A program made the translations under genes and the position numbers. Positions 7,814 through 16,320 of a DNA stretch of 64,000 nucleotides are shown here, in pieces. Each line of letters starts with the position of its first letter. Within the stretch, counting starts at the first letter, position 1. Source of the stretch: Chromatiales bacterium (GTDB lineage: Bacteria; Pseudomonadota; Gammaproteobacteria; Chromatiales; Chromatiaceae); the NCBI GenBank assembly GCA_028284585.1, contig JANQRK010000085.1, positions 1 to 64,000 on the forward strand, in the 5' to 3' direction. The notes beneath the pieces were generated by a model. That model did no database searches, was not told the origin of the DNA, and worked only from the letters and a program-made list of their open reading frames with translations.

Positions 7814-8788
7814 ATGGACGTGCCAAATTCGCCGCGCCTGCTTGATCAAGTGCGCCACCTTATCCGCCGCAAGCACATGAGCCGAGCCACCGAAAAGGCC
7901 TATGTGCATTGGATTAGGCGATTTATTCTGTTTCACCGCAAGCGTCACCCGCGAGACTTGGGTGCCGCTGAGGTCGAAGCATTCCTCTCCTATCTCGCGA
8001 CGCATCGACAGGTTTCGGCCTCGACGCAAAACCAGGCCTTGTCGGCCTTGCTGTTTCTCTACCGCCAGGTGCTTGAGCAAGAGCTGCCATGGCTTGAGAA
8101 TATCGAAAGAGCGATCAAGCCAAAGCGATTGCCGACCGTGTTGACCAAAAAAGAGGTCGAGCGACTGCTGGCATGTCTGGACGGTAGCTCGTGGCTTATT
8201 GCCAGTCTGCTCTACGGGAGCGGGATGCGTCTGATGGAGGTGCTGCGCTTGCGCGTCAAAGATCTGGACGCAGACAGGCGGCAAGTCATTATTCGGGACG
8301 GCAAAGGACACAAAGATCGCGCGACAATGCTCGCCCAATCCTTGGTTGATCCGCTGCGCGTGCATATGCAAAAAGTCCGATCGCTCCATCAACTGGACCT
8401 TAAAGCCGGTTATGGGGCAGTTTACTTGCCTTACGCACTCGAGAGAAAGTACCCCAACGCGGCCAAGGAATGGGGTTGGCAATACGTTTTTCCGTCCGGC
8501 AAGCGCTCTGTAGACCCGGTTAGCGGCCGTATTGGACGTCACCACATCAACGAAAAGACGATTCAAAGGGCGGTCAAGCGAGCCGTGCAACAAGCCAATA
8601 TCACCAAGCCGGCCACTTCTCATACGTTGCGACATAGCTTCGCCACACACTTGCTTGAAGATGGTCTAGACATCCGTACCATTCAAGAACTCTTGGGGCA
8701 CAAGGACCTGACAACGACGATGATTTACACACACGTCGCCAGCATCGGGGCGACCGGTGTGATCAGTCCATTGGATCGGAAGACTTAG
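7814..8788 (+). CDS. intI: Integron integrase (tyrosine recombinase IntI)
   Basis: At 324 residues this is the normal length for IntI. An N-terminal SAM-like DNA-binding domain (residues 10-95) is followed by the catalytic domain with GSGMRLMEVLRLRVKD (Arg), SHTLRHSFATHLLEDG (His-x-x-Arg) and LLGHKDLTTTMIYTH (His and the Tyr nucleophile). Between them lies the extra patch LKAGYGAVYLPYALERKYPNA, which distinguishes integron integrases from XerC/D and is needed to bind folded attC sites. The gene is intact, so the array may still be active. It is transcribed away from the cassettes, the usual arrangement. The following 240 bases up to kbp contain no gene that I can support. Confidence 0.97.
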   Translation: MDVPNSPRLLDQVRHLIRRKHMSRATEKAYVHWIRRFILFHRKRHPRDLGAAEVEAFLSYLATHRQVSASTQNQALSALLFLYRQVLEQELPWLENIERAIKPKRLPTVLTKKEVERLLACLDGSSWLIASLLYGSGMRLMEVLRLRVKDLDADRRQVIIRDGKGHKDRATMLAQSLVDPLRVHMQKVRSLHQLDLKAGYGAVYLPYALERKYPNAAKEWGWQYVFPSGKRSVDPVSGRIGRHHINEKTIQRAVKRAVQQANITKPATSHTLRHSFATHLLEDGLDIRTIQELLGHKDLTTTMIYTHVASIGATGVISPLDRKT

Positions 8789-9031
8789 CGCTCGTGCGCT
8801 CACACCCCTCGGCCACCATCAAAGGTCTCGGTTGATGCTATCCCGTATCGCTGGTGGAGTAGGCAGCCGGCCGGGCGGCAGACGGTCGATTGGTTCGGCC
8901 ACGCGGTGGGCTCGATCAGGTAGGTAGCGAGTTTTTTGCACCCACAGGGAACGCCTGAACGCCCCCCATTGGGGTATCCTAGCCGCCTTCGAGGTAAACA
9001 CGACAAACATCACAAAAGGAGGTAACGAACT

Positions 9032-9460
9032 ATGGGTTGGTTGGATTTTGCCAAAGACATGGGCCGCAAGCTGTTTTCGAACGACGCCGAGGCACCACAG
9101 GAGATCGAGAAGCACATCGCCGAGGACAATCCCGGCATCGAGGGCCTCAAGGTCGAGTTTAAAGACGGCACCGTGCGCCTGTCCGGCACGGCGAGCAGTG
9201 CCGAGGCCAAAGAGAAGGCCGTGCTGATGGCCGGCAATGTCGAAGGTGTCGAGGCCGTCAATATCGATGGCCTGCAGGGGCCGGCGGCCGAAGGCAAGGT
9301 CGAATACTATGTGATTGAAAGCGGCGATACCTTGTCGGGGATCGCGAAGCAGTTCTACGGCAATGCGATGGACTATCCGAAGATCTTCGAGGCCAATCGC
9401 GAAGTCATCAAGGACCCTGACCTGATCTTTCCGGGCCAGAAGATCCGCATCCCGAAATAG
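9032..9460 (+). CDS. kbp: BON-LysM protein, Kbp/YgaU-type potassium-binding protein
   Basis: This 142-residue protein is similar in length to E. coli Kbp (149). An N-terminal BON domain (about 20-90, EIEKHIAEDNPGIEGLKVEFKDGTV) is joined to a C-terminal LysM domain (92-140, YYVIESGDTLSGIAKQFYG ... LIFPGQKIRIP). The family binds K+ in the cytoplasm and is linked to cell-envelope stress. There is no signal peptide (MGWLDFAKDMGRKLF), as in the family. The start is supported by a very strong AAAGGAGG sequence. It is the first chromosomal gene beyond the integron and ends before a strong hairpin shared with the convergent DUF937 gene. Confidence 0.93.
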   Translation: MGWLDFAKDMGRKLFSNDAEAPQEIEKHIAEDNPGIEGLKVEFKDGTVRLSGTASSAEAKEKAVLMAGNVEGVEAVNIDGLQGPAAEGKVEYYVIESGDTLSGIAKQFYGNAMDYPKIFEANREVIKDPDLIFPGQKIRIPK

Positions 9461-9479
9461 CAACCACCAACCTGGCCTG

Positions 9480-9509
9480 CGCATCTCCCCGTTGTGTCGG
9501 GGAGATGCG
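9480..9509. terminator. Hairpin between convergent kbp and DUF937 genes
   Basis: A 12-bp perfect stem (cgcatctccccg and its complement) encloses a six-base loop exactly between two convergent genes. There is no clear U-tract. Its position makes a bidirectional terminator likely. Confidence 0.65.
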
Positions 9510-9518
9510 TAGCAACGC

Positions 9519-10118
9519 TCAACGCATCAGTTTACCGGCCATACCCAACAAGTCATCAACCATCGAGCCGTCTTTGTCGGCATCGAGGAATCCGGTCAGC
9601 AGGTCACCCAATCCACCGGATTGACCCACCGGTGCACCTGCCGGATTATTACTGAAACCGCCGGCCACCACGTCTTGTGCGGTTCCACCGCCCACACCAC
9701 CGCTGGTCTGCTTGGACAACGCCCCCATCACCAACGCCGCCAGCATCGGCAACATCTGCTTGACGACGGAAGTGCTGACGCCGGTGTTGTCGGCGGCGTG
9801 GCGGGCGACGTTACGACTGACGTCCTTGTTGCCGAAGATGTGACCGAGGATGCCATTACCGTCATTGATCGTCTCCGGCCGGGTCAATACCTCCGGTTGT
9901 TCGACATAGCGTGCATGGTTGCCGCGCTGCAGCGCGTTGATCAGACCGGCCAGACCGGCGTTGTCTTGGGTGTTGCGCTGCACGCCACGTGCCATCGCCG
10001 GGGTGACCTGGCGCACCACCTCACCCACCTGCGCCTGATCCAATCCGAAGCGCTTCGCCAGTTGGTTCAAGGCGTCACCGCCCTGGGTCTCAAAAATCGT
10101 GTCGAGAAGATTGTTCAT
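9519..10118 (-). CDS. DUF937 family protein
   Basis: The protein has 199 residues from ATG 10116-10118. It shows the DUF937 pattern: an N-terminal MNNLLDTIFETQGGDALNQLA helix, LNQLAKRFGLDQAQVGEVVRQ resembling a degenerate repeat domain, and GILGHIFGNKDVSRNVARH. A hydrophobic helix VVKQMLPMLAALVMGALS comes next, followed by a glycine-rich C-terminus. Members are widespread in Proteobacteria and of unknown function, and some are called YidB-like. It has no signal peptide. It converges on kbp and lies downstream of the dsr block, separated by a cluster of hairpins, so it is probably transcribed on its own. Confidence 0.85.
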   Translation of the reverse strand: MNNLLDTIFETQGGDALNQLAKRFGLDQAQVGEVVRQVTPAMARGVQRNTQDNAGLAGLINALQRGNHARYVEQPEVLTRPETINDGNGILGHIFGNKDVSRNVARHAADNTGVSTSVVKQMLPMLAALVMGALSKQTSGGVGGGTAQDVVAGGFSNNPAGAPVGQSGGLGDLLTGFLDADKDGSMVDDLLGMAGKLMR

Positions 10119-10149
10119 ATTTCTGAGCCTCATCCGAATTTAATTATTT

Positions 10150-10303
10150 AGGGGACCTCGAAAAATGCCATCCATGGCATTTTTCTTTTCGGAAAGGCCA
10201 AAACGCGGTTTTCGCCTTTCCTTCATTTTCAATCACTTGCCATGATCGAAAATGGCAGCACATCCTTGTGCCGCTCGTGCACCTCGATTTTTCGAGGTGC
10301 CCT
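10150..10303. repeat. Nested inverted repeats downstream of dsrP
   Basis: The outer 17-base arms (10150-10166, aggggacctcgaaaaat, and 10287-10303) are inverted copies with one mismatch. Inside lie two further perfect hairpins: aaaatgccat-cc-atggcattttt and ggaaaggc-caaaac-gcg-gtttt-c-gcctttcc. The segment sits between the end of the dsr block and the DUF937 gene. It may act as a terminator for dsr, or be a small MITE or REP-like mobile sequence. Confidence 0.7.
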
Positions 10304-10413
10304 CTAGTCGTCTGCCGTCGTTTTCTACCCTGTCGGGCAGCCACTCTAGCGCCTTGTCTCAGCGCTGGCGAGCTGTACCCTGCCGCCTGGCGAAACCGCT
10401 TCAAATGCGATGC

Positions 10414-11622
10414 CTACGACCGGGTATCTTCATCGGGTAGAGCGACCGGCAAGAACCGCAACACCCGCACACCGACCAGGGTGCAGAGCAGGGCCAGGGC
10501 AAACCCGCCCATGCCGAGCAGCCATTCGGGCAGTGTCGGAGTATAGGCCCGGGCCGCCCCGTCGACCCCATCGTGATAACCGGAGGCAATGATCGTGTGA
10601 TCCGGAAACATCTCGAGCGGAAAGGCCTGCCCGCCGACTACGATTACATACAGGGCACACAGGCCGCCGAGTAGCACCAACCCGGCGGCAAGGATCACCG
10701 CACCGCGCTGCATGCCGCGTGCCGGGTGAAACAAGATACCCATGGGCACCAGCATCCCGAGCAGCAACCAGCCGGCCCAAAACAGCCAGGTGTATAGCCC
10801 ACCGTCACGCAGCACAAAGGCCGCGAAGGCCAGATGCTCGGCACTGTACAGATAGGTCAGCTGATAGACCAAAGTGAAATAGAACAGCACCGCAACAAAG
10901 ACACCGAGCAGATTCTTCAAGCGACGCAAGACGGCATCACCCAAGGGCCGGGCGTCCGCCGCGAAGGTAAACAGCATGATGAGCAGATACAGCGCCAGAC
11001 CATAGGCGAACGACATCACTATGAATAGCGGTGCCATGAGTGCCGCGGCGTAGGCCTGGCGTGCGACCAGAAACCCGAATATCGACCCGGTGGCCGTAGT
11101 CAGTGCCAAACGCCAGACGAAGGCCAGGATGCCGACGCCCTGTGCATAGGCCATCGCCTTGCGTTCCATCAGCGTAAACATATAGACCGCGACGATCGCG
11201 ATGAAGCCGATGTAAAGAAACAGGTTCCAGGCAAAGACCGATTTGAAGTTAAAGGTCGTCAGCGCAACCGTCAGGCGGTCCGGCCTGCCCAGGTCCAGCA
11301 CCAAGATCACCAAGCCGCCGACCAGTAGAGTGATCGCCATCAGGCCGGACAGGCGCGCGAGTGGTTGATACAGGCCTTGCCGGAACACCGAGCTGACCGA
11401 GGCGACATTCAAGGCACCAGAAGCCGCCACGATCAGAAAGATCGCGAACACATGTGGGATGCCCCACACGATCTGGTTGTTCATGCCAGTCACCCAATGG
11501 CCCTGGCGTTCCATGTAGAGCGCCGCGCACCCGCCGGCCACGACGAACGCCGACAACACGGCGAGCAGTCCCCAGTAGCGCGGGCTTGCGATGCCCCACT
11601 CGCGGTAGTGGATCTCGCTCAT
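10414..11622 (-). CDS. dsrP: DsrP, NrfD-type membrane subunit of the DsrMKJOP complex
   Basis: The protein has 402 residues from ATG 11620-11622; a TTG two codons upstream is less likely. It has about ten hydrophobic segments spread over residues 20-390 and belongs to the NrfD/PsrC family of quinone-interacting integral membrane proteins. In DsrMKJOP it exchanges electrons between menaquinone or ubiquinone and the periplasmic DsrO/DsrJ subunits. It is the last gene of the block; dsrN, dsrR and dsrS, which often follow, are absent. It begins 25 bases after the dsrO stop codon. Length and position match the family well. Confidence 0.93.
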   Translation of the reverse strand: MSEIHYREWGIASPRYWGLLAVLSAFVVAGGCAALYMERQGHWVTGMNNQIVWGIPHVFAIFLIVAASGALNVASVSSVFRQGLYQPLARLSGLMAITLLVGGLVILVLDLGRPDRLTVALTTFNFKSVFAWNLFLYIGFIAIVAVYMFTLMERKAMAYAQGVGILAFVWRLALTTATGSIFGFLVARQAYAAALMAPLFIVMSFAYGLALYLLIMLFTFAADARPLGDAVLRRLKNLLGVFVAVLFYFTLVYQLTYLYSAEHLAFAAFVLRDGGLYTWLFWAGWLLLGMLVPMGILFHPARGMQRGAVILAAGLVLLGGLCALYVIVVGGQAFPLEMFPDHTIIASGYHDGVDGAARAYTPTLPEWLLGMGGFALALLCTLVGVRVLRFLPVALPDEDTRS

Positions 11623-11647
11623 GGACAATCAGACGACGGTGGCGGGC

Positions 11648-12430
11648 TCAGACATGGGTATAGCGAACGCCGGTGTTCAACTTGAGGTCGGCTCGAATCT
11701 GCACACTGGGTTGTTTGGCCAATGCCTTGGAAACGGCGCTGTCCGGGTCTTTCAGATCACCGAAGACGATGGCCTGGTGCTCACAGGCATCCTGGCAGGC
11801 AGTGGTGGCTTCCCCCTGGTCGCGCCGGTGGACACAGAGGTTGCAACTCTCGACCACACCTTTGCCACGCGGTGTCTGCGTGGATTGGCTTGCGACGTTT
11901 TCATGGATGAAGGTGCGTGCGTTGTAGGGGCAGGCCATCATGCAGTACCGGCAACCGATGCAGGTATGCGGATCGACCATCACGATGCCGTCCGCGCGAC
12001 GGAACGAGGCACCGGTCGGACAGACATCGACACAGGGCGGGTGCTCACAATGCTGACACATCATCGGCAGAGTCGTGACTCGGCCGTTGCTGTTGTTCTT
12101 GATTTTTACCTCGCGAATCCATCGGGGGCGCTGCATGTCCCACAGGGCATCGTCGGCGCCTTCAGGCTTGCGCAACTGATCCAAGCCGTTCTCCGCATCG
12201 CAGGCGGCGACGCAATCGCTGCAGCCGTCGGCGCATTTGCTGGTGTCGATCAGCATCCCATAGCGCACCTGGTCGCTCACCGGCGTATCGCGTGGTGCGG
12301 CCTTGGCGATCGATTGCAGCAAGACCCCAGACGCCACGGCGCCCGCTGCGGCCGCCCCTGCCCCGGCCATGGCCCCGGTCAGAAACGCACGACGCTGTCG
12401 GTCTTCTGGCTGATCTGTGGGTTCACCCAT
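11648..12430 (-). CDS. dsrO: DsrO, periplasmic ferredoxin-like iron-sulfur subunit
   Basis: The protein has 260 residues from ATG 12428-12430, two bases after the dsrJ stop; a longer frame would overlap dsrJ. A Tat signal with RRAFLTG (13-19) precedes a hydrophobic alanine-rich stretch, so it is exported folded. Four cysteine clusters follow: CADGCSDCVAAC, CQHCEHPPCVDVC, CIGCRYCMMACP and CNLCVHRRDQ...CQDACEH. These fit a four-cubane ferredoxin of the HybA/DsrO type. It relays electrons between DsrJ and DsrP on the periplasmic face. Confidence 0.94.
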   Translation of the reverse strand: MGEPTDQPEDRQRRAFLTGAMAGAGAAAAGAVASGVLLQSIAKAAPRDTPVSDQVRYGMLIDTSKCADGCSDCVAACDAENGLDQLRKPEGADDALWDMQRPRWIREVKIKNNSNGRVTTLPMMCQHCEHPPCVDVCPTGASFRRADGIVMVDPHTCIGCRYCMMACPYNARTFIHENVASQSTQTPRGKGVVESCNLCVHRRDQGEATTACQDACEHQAIVFGDLKDPDSAVSKALAKQPSVQIRADLKLNTGVRYTHV

Positions 12431-12432
12431 GC

Positions 12433-12855
12433 TCAATCCTCCGTCGGTAGCGCGGCATGACAATCGAAGCAATCCAATACGGCACCGACATACTGGTGAC
12501 ACGCCGCACAGAACTCGCCGGGCGCATCGATCGGCACATAACCGCCCTGGCTATCCTTGCGCACATGGCAGTCGACACAGCCGACCAGGCTATGGTCGGT
12601 CTTGCGGATACCCTGGCGTACTGTCTCATCGCGCTGATGCTCAATCAGTTCGAAATGGCGGCGCCGCATGAACGGCGTGGGTGCGACACAGGCCTCGAGT
12701 CGGTCGGCCTGCGCGGAGCCCGGCACGCCAGTTTCGGCACGGGCGATACCACCGAAGCCGCTGCCGGCCAGGGCCAGAGCACAGGCAAGGCATAGACCAA
12801 GGCCGGGCATCGCACGGGCTGCCCCGGCTGGCGCGGTTCGATCACTCCGACTCAC
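12433..12855 (-). CDS. dsrJ: DsrJ, periplasmic triheme cytochrome c
   Basis: The protein has 140 residues with an N-terminal signal or anchor (about 16-40). Three CxxCH sites are present: CVDCH 93-97, CAACH 116-120 and CFDCH 129-133. The family carries three hemes, one with an unusual His/Cys-type ligand; a candidate cysteine is C56. It transfers electrons, and possibly handles sulfur, for DsrMKJOP. Its start overlaps the dsrK end by 14 bases, giving translational coupling. In Allochromatium-type operons dsrL lies between K and J, but here dsrJ follows dsrK directly. Confidence 0.93.
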   Translation of the reverse strand: MSRSDRTAPAGAARAMPGLGLCLACALALAGSGFGGIARAETGVPGSAQADRLEACVAPTPFMRRRHFELIEHQRDETVRQGIRKTDHSLVGCVDCHVRKDSQGGYVPIDAPGEFCAACHQYVGAVLDCFDCHAALPTED

Positions 12856-14389
12856 CCTTGACCTCCGCTGGGTCGCGCTCCCCTTGGTCCGGGTCGTCTT
12901 GACCGGTCAATACGATGGCGTTGGAGACCAATTGATGGACGCTGACGATCATGTCCCTCTCCAGCTCGTAGTACGGCAGCACCTTACCGAACTGGGATTT
13001 GCAGATCGCGCAGATCGCCGCCATGTGGGTCACGCCGTGCGCTTCGATGACATTCTGCAACGCCTCGACCCGCGGCTTGGCACCCTTGACGCGCAGTTCG
13101 ATGAGATCATCGGTCAGCAGGCCGCCGCCGCCACCGCAACAAAAGGTCGCCTCTTGGATGGTCTCGGGCGCCATGTCCACAAAGTGATTGCACACCGCCT
13201 TGATCACATTGCGCGGGATCTTGAACTGACCGCCCGGCTCATCGCCCATGCGCGATGCCCGGGCCACATTGCAGGAGTCATGATAGGTAATCACCATGTG
13301 ATCGTTCGCCGACTTGTCGAAGTGCAGTGTGCCCTTTTGGATCTCGTCCCAGGTGAATTCGAGGATATGCTGCGGCACCGGGTATCGGGAATCGAGGAAG
13401 TCGAGCGGGCCGGCCAGGGTATGCAAGAAATTGTAGGCCACCCGCCAGGCGTGGCCGCATTCGCCGAAGACGATGCGCTTGACGCCGAGTTCCAACGCCG
13501 CCTCGCGGATACGCAACGAGACCCGCCGCATGTTCTCATAGGACCCGATGAACAGACCGAAGTTTGCCGCCTCGGAGGCATGGGAGCTCAGCGTCCAGGA
13601 CACCCCGGCCTCGTGAAACACCTTGCCGTAACCAATCAGCCCGTCCACATGGGGCTCGGCGAAGAAGTCGGCGGATGGCGTGACCAAGAGTATCTCGGCG
13701 CCTCTGACATCCAGCGGGTACTTCACCGCGACGCCGGTCTCTTCCTCGACGTCCTCTTCCAGGCCTTCGAGGGTATCGGCCAAGGCCGCCTCCGGCAGCC
13801 CAAGGTTGTTGCCGATCTTGTGGACCTTACCGATGATCTCGTTGCAGTATTTCTGCCCCACCCCGATGCGGTCCATGATCTCGCGCGCTGCCATCGAGAT
13901 CTCCGCGGTATCGATGCCATAGGGGCAGAACACCGCACAACGCCGGCACTGCGAACACTGGTGAAAATAGCTGTACCAGTCGTCGAGCACCTCTTCGGTC
14001 AGGTCTTCGGCCCCGACCAGTTTCGGGAAGAACTTCCCGGCGAAGGTGAAATAGCGCCGATAGACCTTACGCAGCAGATCCTGGCGGCCGACCGGCATGT
14101 TCTTGGGGTCCTGCGTACCCAGGTAGTAATGGCATTTGTCGGTGCAGGCGCCGCACTTCACGCAAGAATCCAGGTGCACCCGCAACGAGCGGTACTTGCC
14201 GAGCAGATCACCCATCGCCTCGATCGCCCCGTCTTTCCAGTCCTCGGGCAACTCACCGGGAAAATTGAGCGGCTCCTGGAATGCAGGCTTGGCGACATAG
14301 GGTTTGCTGTGTGCCATCGCTCCGGGCACGACCGGCGGGATCTCCGGGTATTTGTTCAGCTTGGGGACTTCGAAATCAGCCTTCGCCAT
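12842..14389 (-). CDS. dsrK: DsrK, heterodisulfide-reductase-like iron-sulfur subunit
   Basis: At 515 residues it is typical of DsrK. Two [4Fe-4S] ferredoxin motifs (CVKCGACTDKC and CSQCRRCAVFCPYG) are followed by HdrD-like CCG sites: CGECGH, then CCGGGGGLLTDD and CAICKSQFG. These hold the special catalytic cubane that interacts with the DsrC trisulfide or disulfide. It acts on the cytoplasmic face of the membrane with DsrM. The start at 14387-14389 lies 18 bases after dsrM ends. All expected cysteines appear present. Confidence 0.96.
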   Translation of the reverse strand: MAKADFEVPKLNKYPEIPPVVPGAMAHSKPYVAKPAFQEPLNFPGELPEDWKDGAIEAMGDLLGKYRSLRVHLDSCVKCGACTDKCHYYLGTQDPKNMPVGRQDLLRKVYRRYFTFAGKFFPKLVGAEDLTEEVLDDWYSYFHQCSQCRRCAVFCPYGIDTAEISMAAREIMDRIGVGQKYCNEIIGKVHKIGNNLGLPEAALADTLEGLEEDVEEETGVAVKYPLDVRGAEILLVTPSADFFAEPHVDGLIGYGKVFHEAGVSWTLSSHASEAANFGLFIGSYENMRRVSLRIREAALELGVKRIVFGECGHAWRVAYNFLHTLAGPLDFLDSRYPVPQHILEFTWDEIQKGTLHFDKSANDHMVITYHDSCNVARASRMGDEPGGQFKIPRNVIKAVCNHFVDMAPETIQEATFCCGGGGGLLTDDLIELRVKGAKPRVEALQNVIEAHGVTHMAAICAICKSQFGKVLPYYELERDMIVSVHQLVSNAIVLTGQDDPDQGERDPAEVKGESE

Positions 14390-14407
14390 CGCGTTACCCC
14401 CTGGCGC

Positions 14408-15151
14408 TCACGATTCCAGCTTACGCGCCCAATCCGAGAGATGACGGCGCTCGCGCGGATTGTCGATCTGATTGCGGGTCGGACTGAAGAACACCCCGGG
14501 CGCATGCAACAGCTTGCTGATCGGAAAGACGATCATCAGCAGGGCGGCCAACGACAGATGCACCAGGATCAGGGGATCAGATGGCAGGTTCGGCATGTCG
14601 TCGAAGTTGAAGGTCATCAACGCACGAAAGAATCCCTTCACCGCCACCACATCGGTATGCGCAACAAAGGTGGTCATCGCACCGCTGATGCCGATCAGCA
14701 ACAGCAACAGCAACATAAGATGGTCGGACGGTGCCGATATATAGCGCACCCGGTCGACGGCCAGTCGACGCACCCAAAGCCCGAGTAGGCCGATGAGCAT
14801 GACGAAGGCCAGGTACTTGAACAGCGGACCGACGAAGGTCACGGCCGCCATGAGGGTCGCCGACTCCGTGAAATAACGCAGGTGACGAAACAACACCGCA
14901 ACCAAAGCCGCATGAAAAAGCCAGCCGAACAGCCAGGTCCACTTGGTCGCCTTGAACAGGCTCTCGAAAAACACCACCTCGCGCAACATGCGCATCACCA
15001 CACCGCTGCGATTAATGGGCGCCGGCGTCGTCGCGATCTTCAGCGGCGCAGGTGTCTTTGCATAGAGCCTGATGCGCCGGACCAATCCGACCACCAACAA
15101 CAGGGTCGCGGTATAAAAAAGTAGGGCGAATACAATCGTCAGGGGCGACAT
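14408..15151 (-). CDS. dsrM: DsrM, membrane cytochrome b subunit
   Basis: The 247-residue NarI-like diheme cytochrome b has about five membrane segments (3-23, 70-90, 105-125, 145-165 and 197-217). Histidines sit in helices at LFGWLFHAALVAV, FRHLRY and LVHLSLAAL as heme-ligand candidates. It passes electrons between DsrK on the cytoplasmic side and the quinone pool. It is slightly short compared with the roughly 250-340 residues of other DsrM proteins. It sits 63 bases after dsrC and directly before dsrK. Confidence 0.93.
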   Translation of the reverse strand: MSPLTIVFALLFYTATLLLVVGLVRRIRLYAKTPAPLKIATTPAPINRSGVVMRMLREVVFFESLFKATKWTWLFGWLFHAALVAVLFRHLRYFTESATLMAAVTFVGPLFKYLAFVMLIGLLGLWVRRLAVDRVRYISAPSDHLMLLLLLLIGISGAMTTFVAHTDVVAVKGFFRALMTFNFDDMPNLPSDPLILVHLSLAALLMIVFPISKLLHAPGVFFSPTRNQIDNPRERRHLSDWARKLES

Positions 15152-15214
15152 ACCGCCCCTTGCCTCGGCATGGACAACCGGCCGAGCACAGCACTACCGG
15201 CAAGGCGTCGCGAC

Positions 15215-15547
15215 TCAGACACAGCCGGTCGGCTTCGGCAGTCCGGCATAACGACAGGCCTGCTTACCCGGACCATAGGGAAACAGACCATACAAGTACT
15301 TGCTGTTGCCCTTGTCCTTACCGATCTTTTTACCCACTGCCTTGGTCAGGACGCGTACCGCGGGCGCGATCTGGTACTCCTCGTAGTACTCGCGCAGAAA
15401 GTTGATGATATCCCAGTGTTCACTGGTGAGTTCGAGGTCGTCTTGTTGCGCCATCGTCTCGGCAACGCTCGGCTCCCAATCGCTGATATCCGCCAGATAC
15501 CCTTCTTCATCGGTTTCCAGCGTCTTACCATTTACTACGATCGACAT
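15215..15547 (-). CDS. dsrC: DsrC, sulfur carrier protein
   Basis: At 110 residues it shows the full DsrC/TusE signature. The C-terminal arm runs YGPGKQACRYAGLPKPTGCV, with both redox cysteines C98 and C109 (penultimate), so this is true DsrC rather than TusE. It receives sulfur from DsrE of DsrEFH and presents it to siroheme sulfite reductase DsrAB, then is released by DsrK. As DsrAB is not in this block, its partner must be encoded elsewhere. Spacing to dsrH is 44 bases. Confidence 0.97.
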   Translation of the reverse strand: MSIVVNGKTLETDEEGYLADISDWEPSVAETMAQQDDLELTSEHWDIINFLREYYEEYQIAPAVRVLTKAVGKKIGKDKGNSKYLYGLFPYGPGKQACRYAGLPKPTGCV

Positions 15548-15591
15548 GTCTAAATTCCTCTCGGAAGGCGTTTACTGCTTTGGCCAGACTC

Positions 15592-15900
15592 TTATAACCA
15601 AGCCTGTACCTTATCGTTAGTTTCTACCAGATCGACGAACCCCGCATAGTCGACCACACCGACACCCTCGATGAGGCGGTCGTCTTTTATGGCGCGGGCC
15701 AAGAGATCCGACTGCAGGGCGTAGACTTTCTTGTCGGCCATAGCGGCCTTTACCATCTCTTCGACGCGCGTCCCACGCAAGGCGCCATAGACCGCATCTT
15801 CGATCAGCAGAATGCAGGATCCCGCCAGCGAAAACCGGATCGCCGCCTCGAGCGAATTCTTCTCGAAAGGCGATTTATTCACAGTATGGAGATCGGCCAT
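15592..15900 (-). CDS. dsrH: DsrH, sulfurtransferase subunit (TusB-like)
   Basis: The 102-residue protein aligns with DsrH/TusB (LHTVNKSPFEKNSLEAA, then ILLIEDAVYGAL). It forms the (DsrEFH)2 hexamer that hands sulfur to DsrC. In Allochromatium vinosum DsrH a cysteine sits at position 20; here position 20 is alanine, and the only nearby cysteine is C29 (LAGSC). That cysteine is not essential for transfer in the studied protein, so function is probably kept. The gene begins nine bases after dsrF. Confidence 0.92.
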   Translation of the reverse strand: MADLHTVNKSPFEKNSLEAAIRFSLAGSCILLIEDAVYGALRGTRVEEMVKAAMADKKVYALQSDLLARAIKDDRLIEGVGVVDYAGFVDLVETNDKVQAWL

Positions 15901-15909
15901 CGAGCCACC

Positions 15910-16317
15910 TCAGAAACTGAATACCACTTCGGATTCCGCTATCAAGCAGGCGGCCTGATCGGTATCCACGACTTCGACAATATTGTCGACCTCTTGTTCG
16001 GTGTCGAGATCCTCCCAGGCGACCTCGATCAGGTCGGCCTGGGTCAGTCCGCGTGCCTCGAGCGATGCCTGGTGGACGAACATATGCCGCACCCCATAGT
16101 CGCCGAGTGTTCGGTAGGTCGCCAGGAAATTCTTCATCTCAGCCTCAGAGGGATCGCTCCCCTTCACCAGTTGGTACACGCCATCATCGGCGAACATCAA
16201 GCTGACCTCCTGGTCGAAGGCGGCACCGATCAGGACTACCTCCAGCGATTCCCAGGCATAGATGGTGCCATAGGGCGCGCGACGATTGAGGTACATGAAC
16301 TTCTTACTCGTGGGCAT
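15910..16317 (-). CDS. dsrF: DsrF, sulfurtransferase subunit (TusC-like)
   Basis: The 135-residue protein has the TusC/DsrF pattern: KFMYLNRRAPYGTIYAWESLEVVLIGAAF at the start, then VSLMFADDGVYQLVKG. It is a structural partner in DsrEFH. It follows dsrE with a three-base gap and precedes dsrH by nine, so the three are translated together. A C-terminal cysteine (AACLIAESE) is present. Length and motifs are normal. Confidence 0.93.
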   Translation of the reverse strand: MPTSKKFMYLNRRAPYGTIYAWESLEVVLIGAAFDQEVSLMFADDGVYQLVKGSDPSEAEMKNFLATYRTLGDYGVRHMFVHQASLEARGLTQADLIEVAWEDLDTEQEVDNIVEVVDTDQAACLIAESEVVFSF

Positions 16318-16320
16318 GGC

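Noticed and set aside
12668..14788. 706-codon open frame on the plus strand opposite dsrK/dsrJ
   Set aside because: It is an antisense shadow of GC-rich, well-identified dsr genes and has no recognisable protein features.
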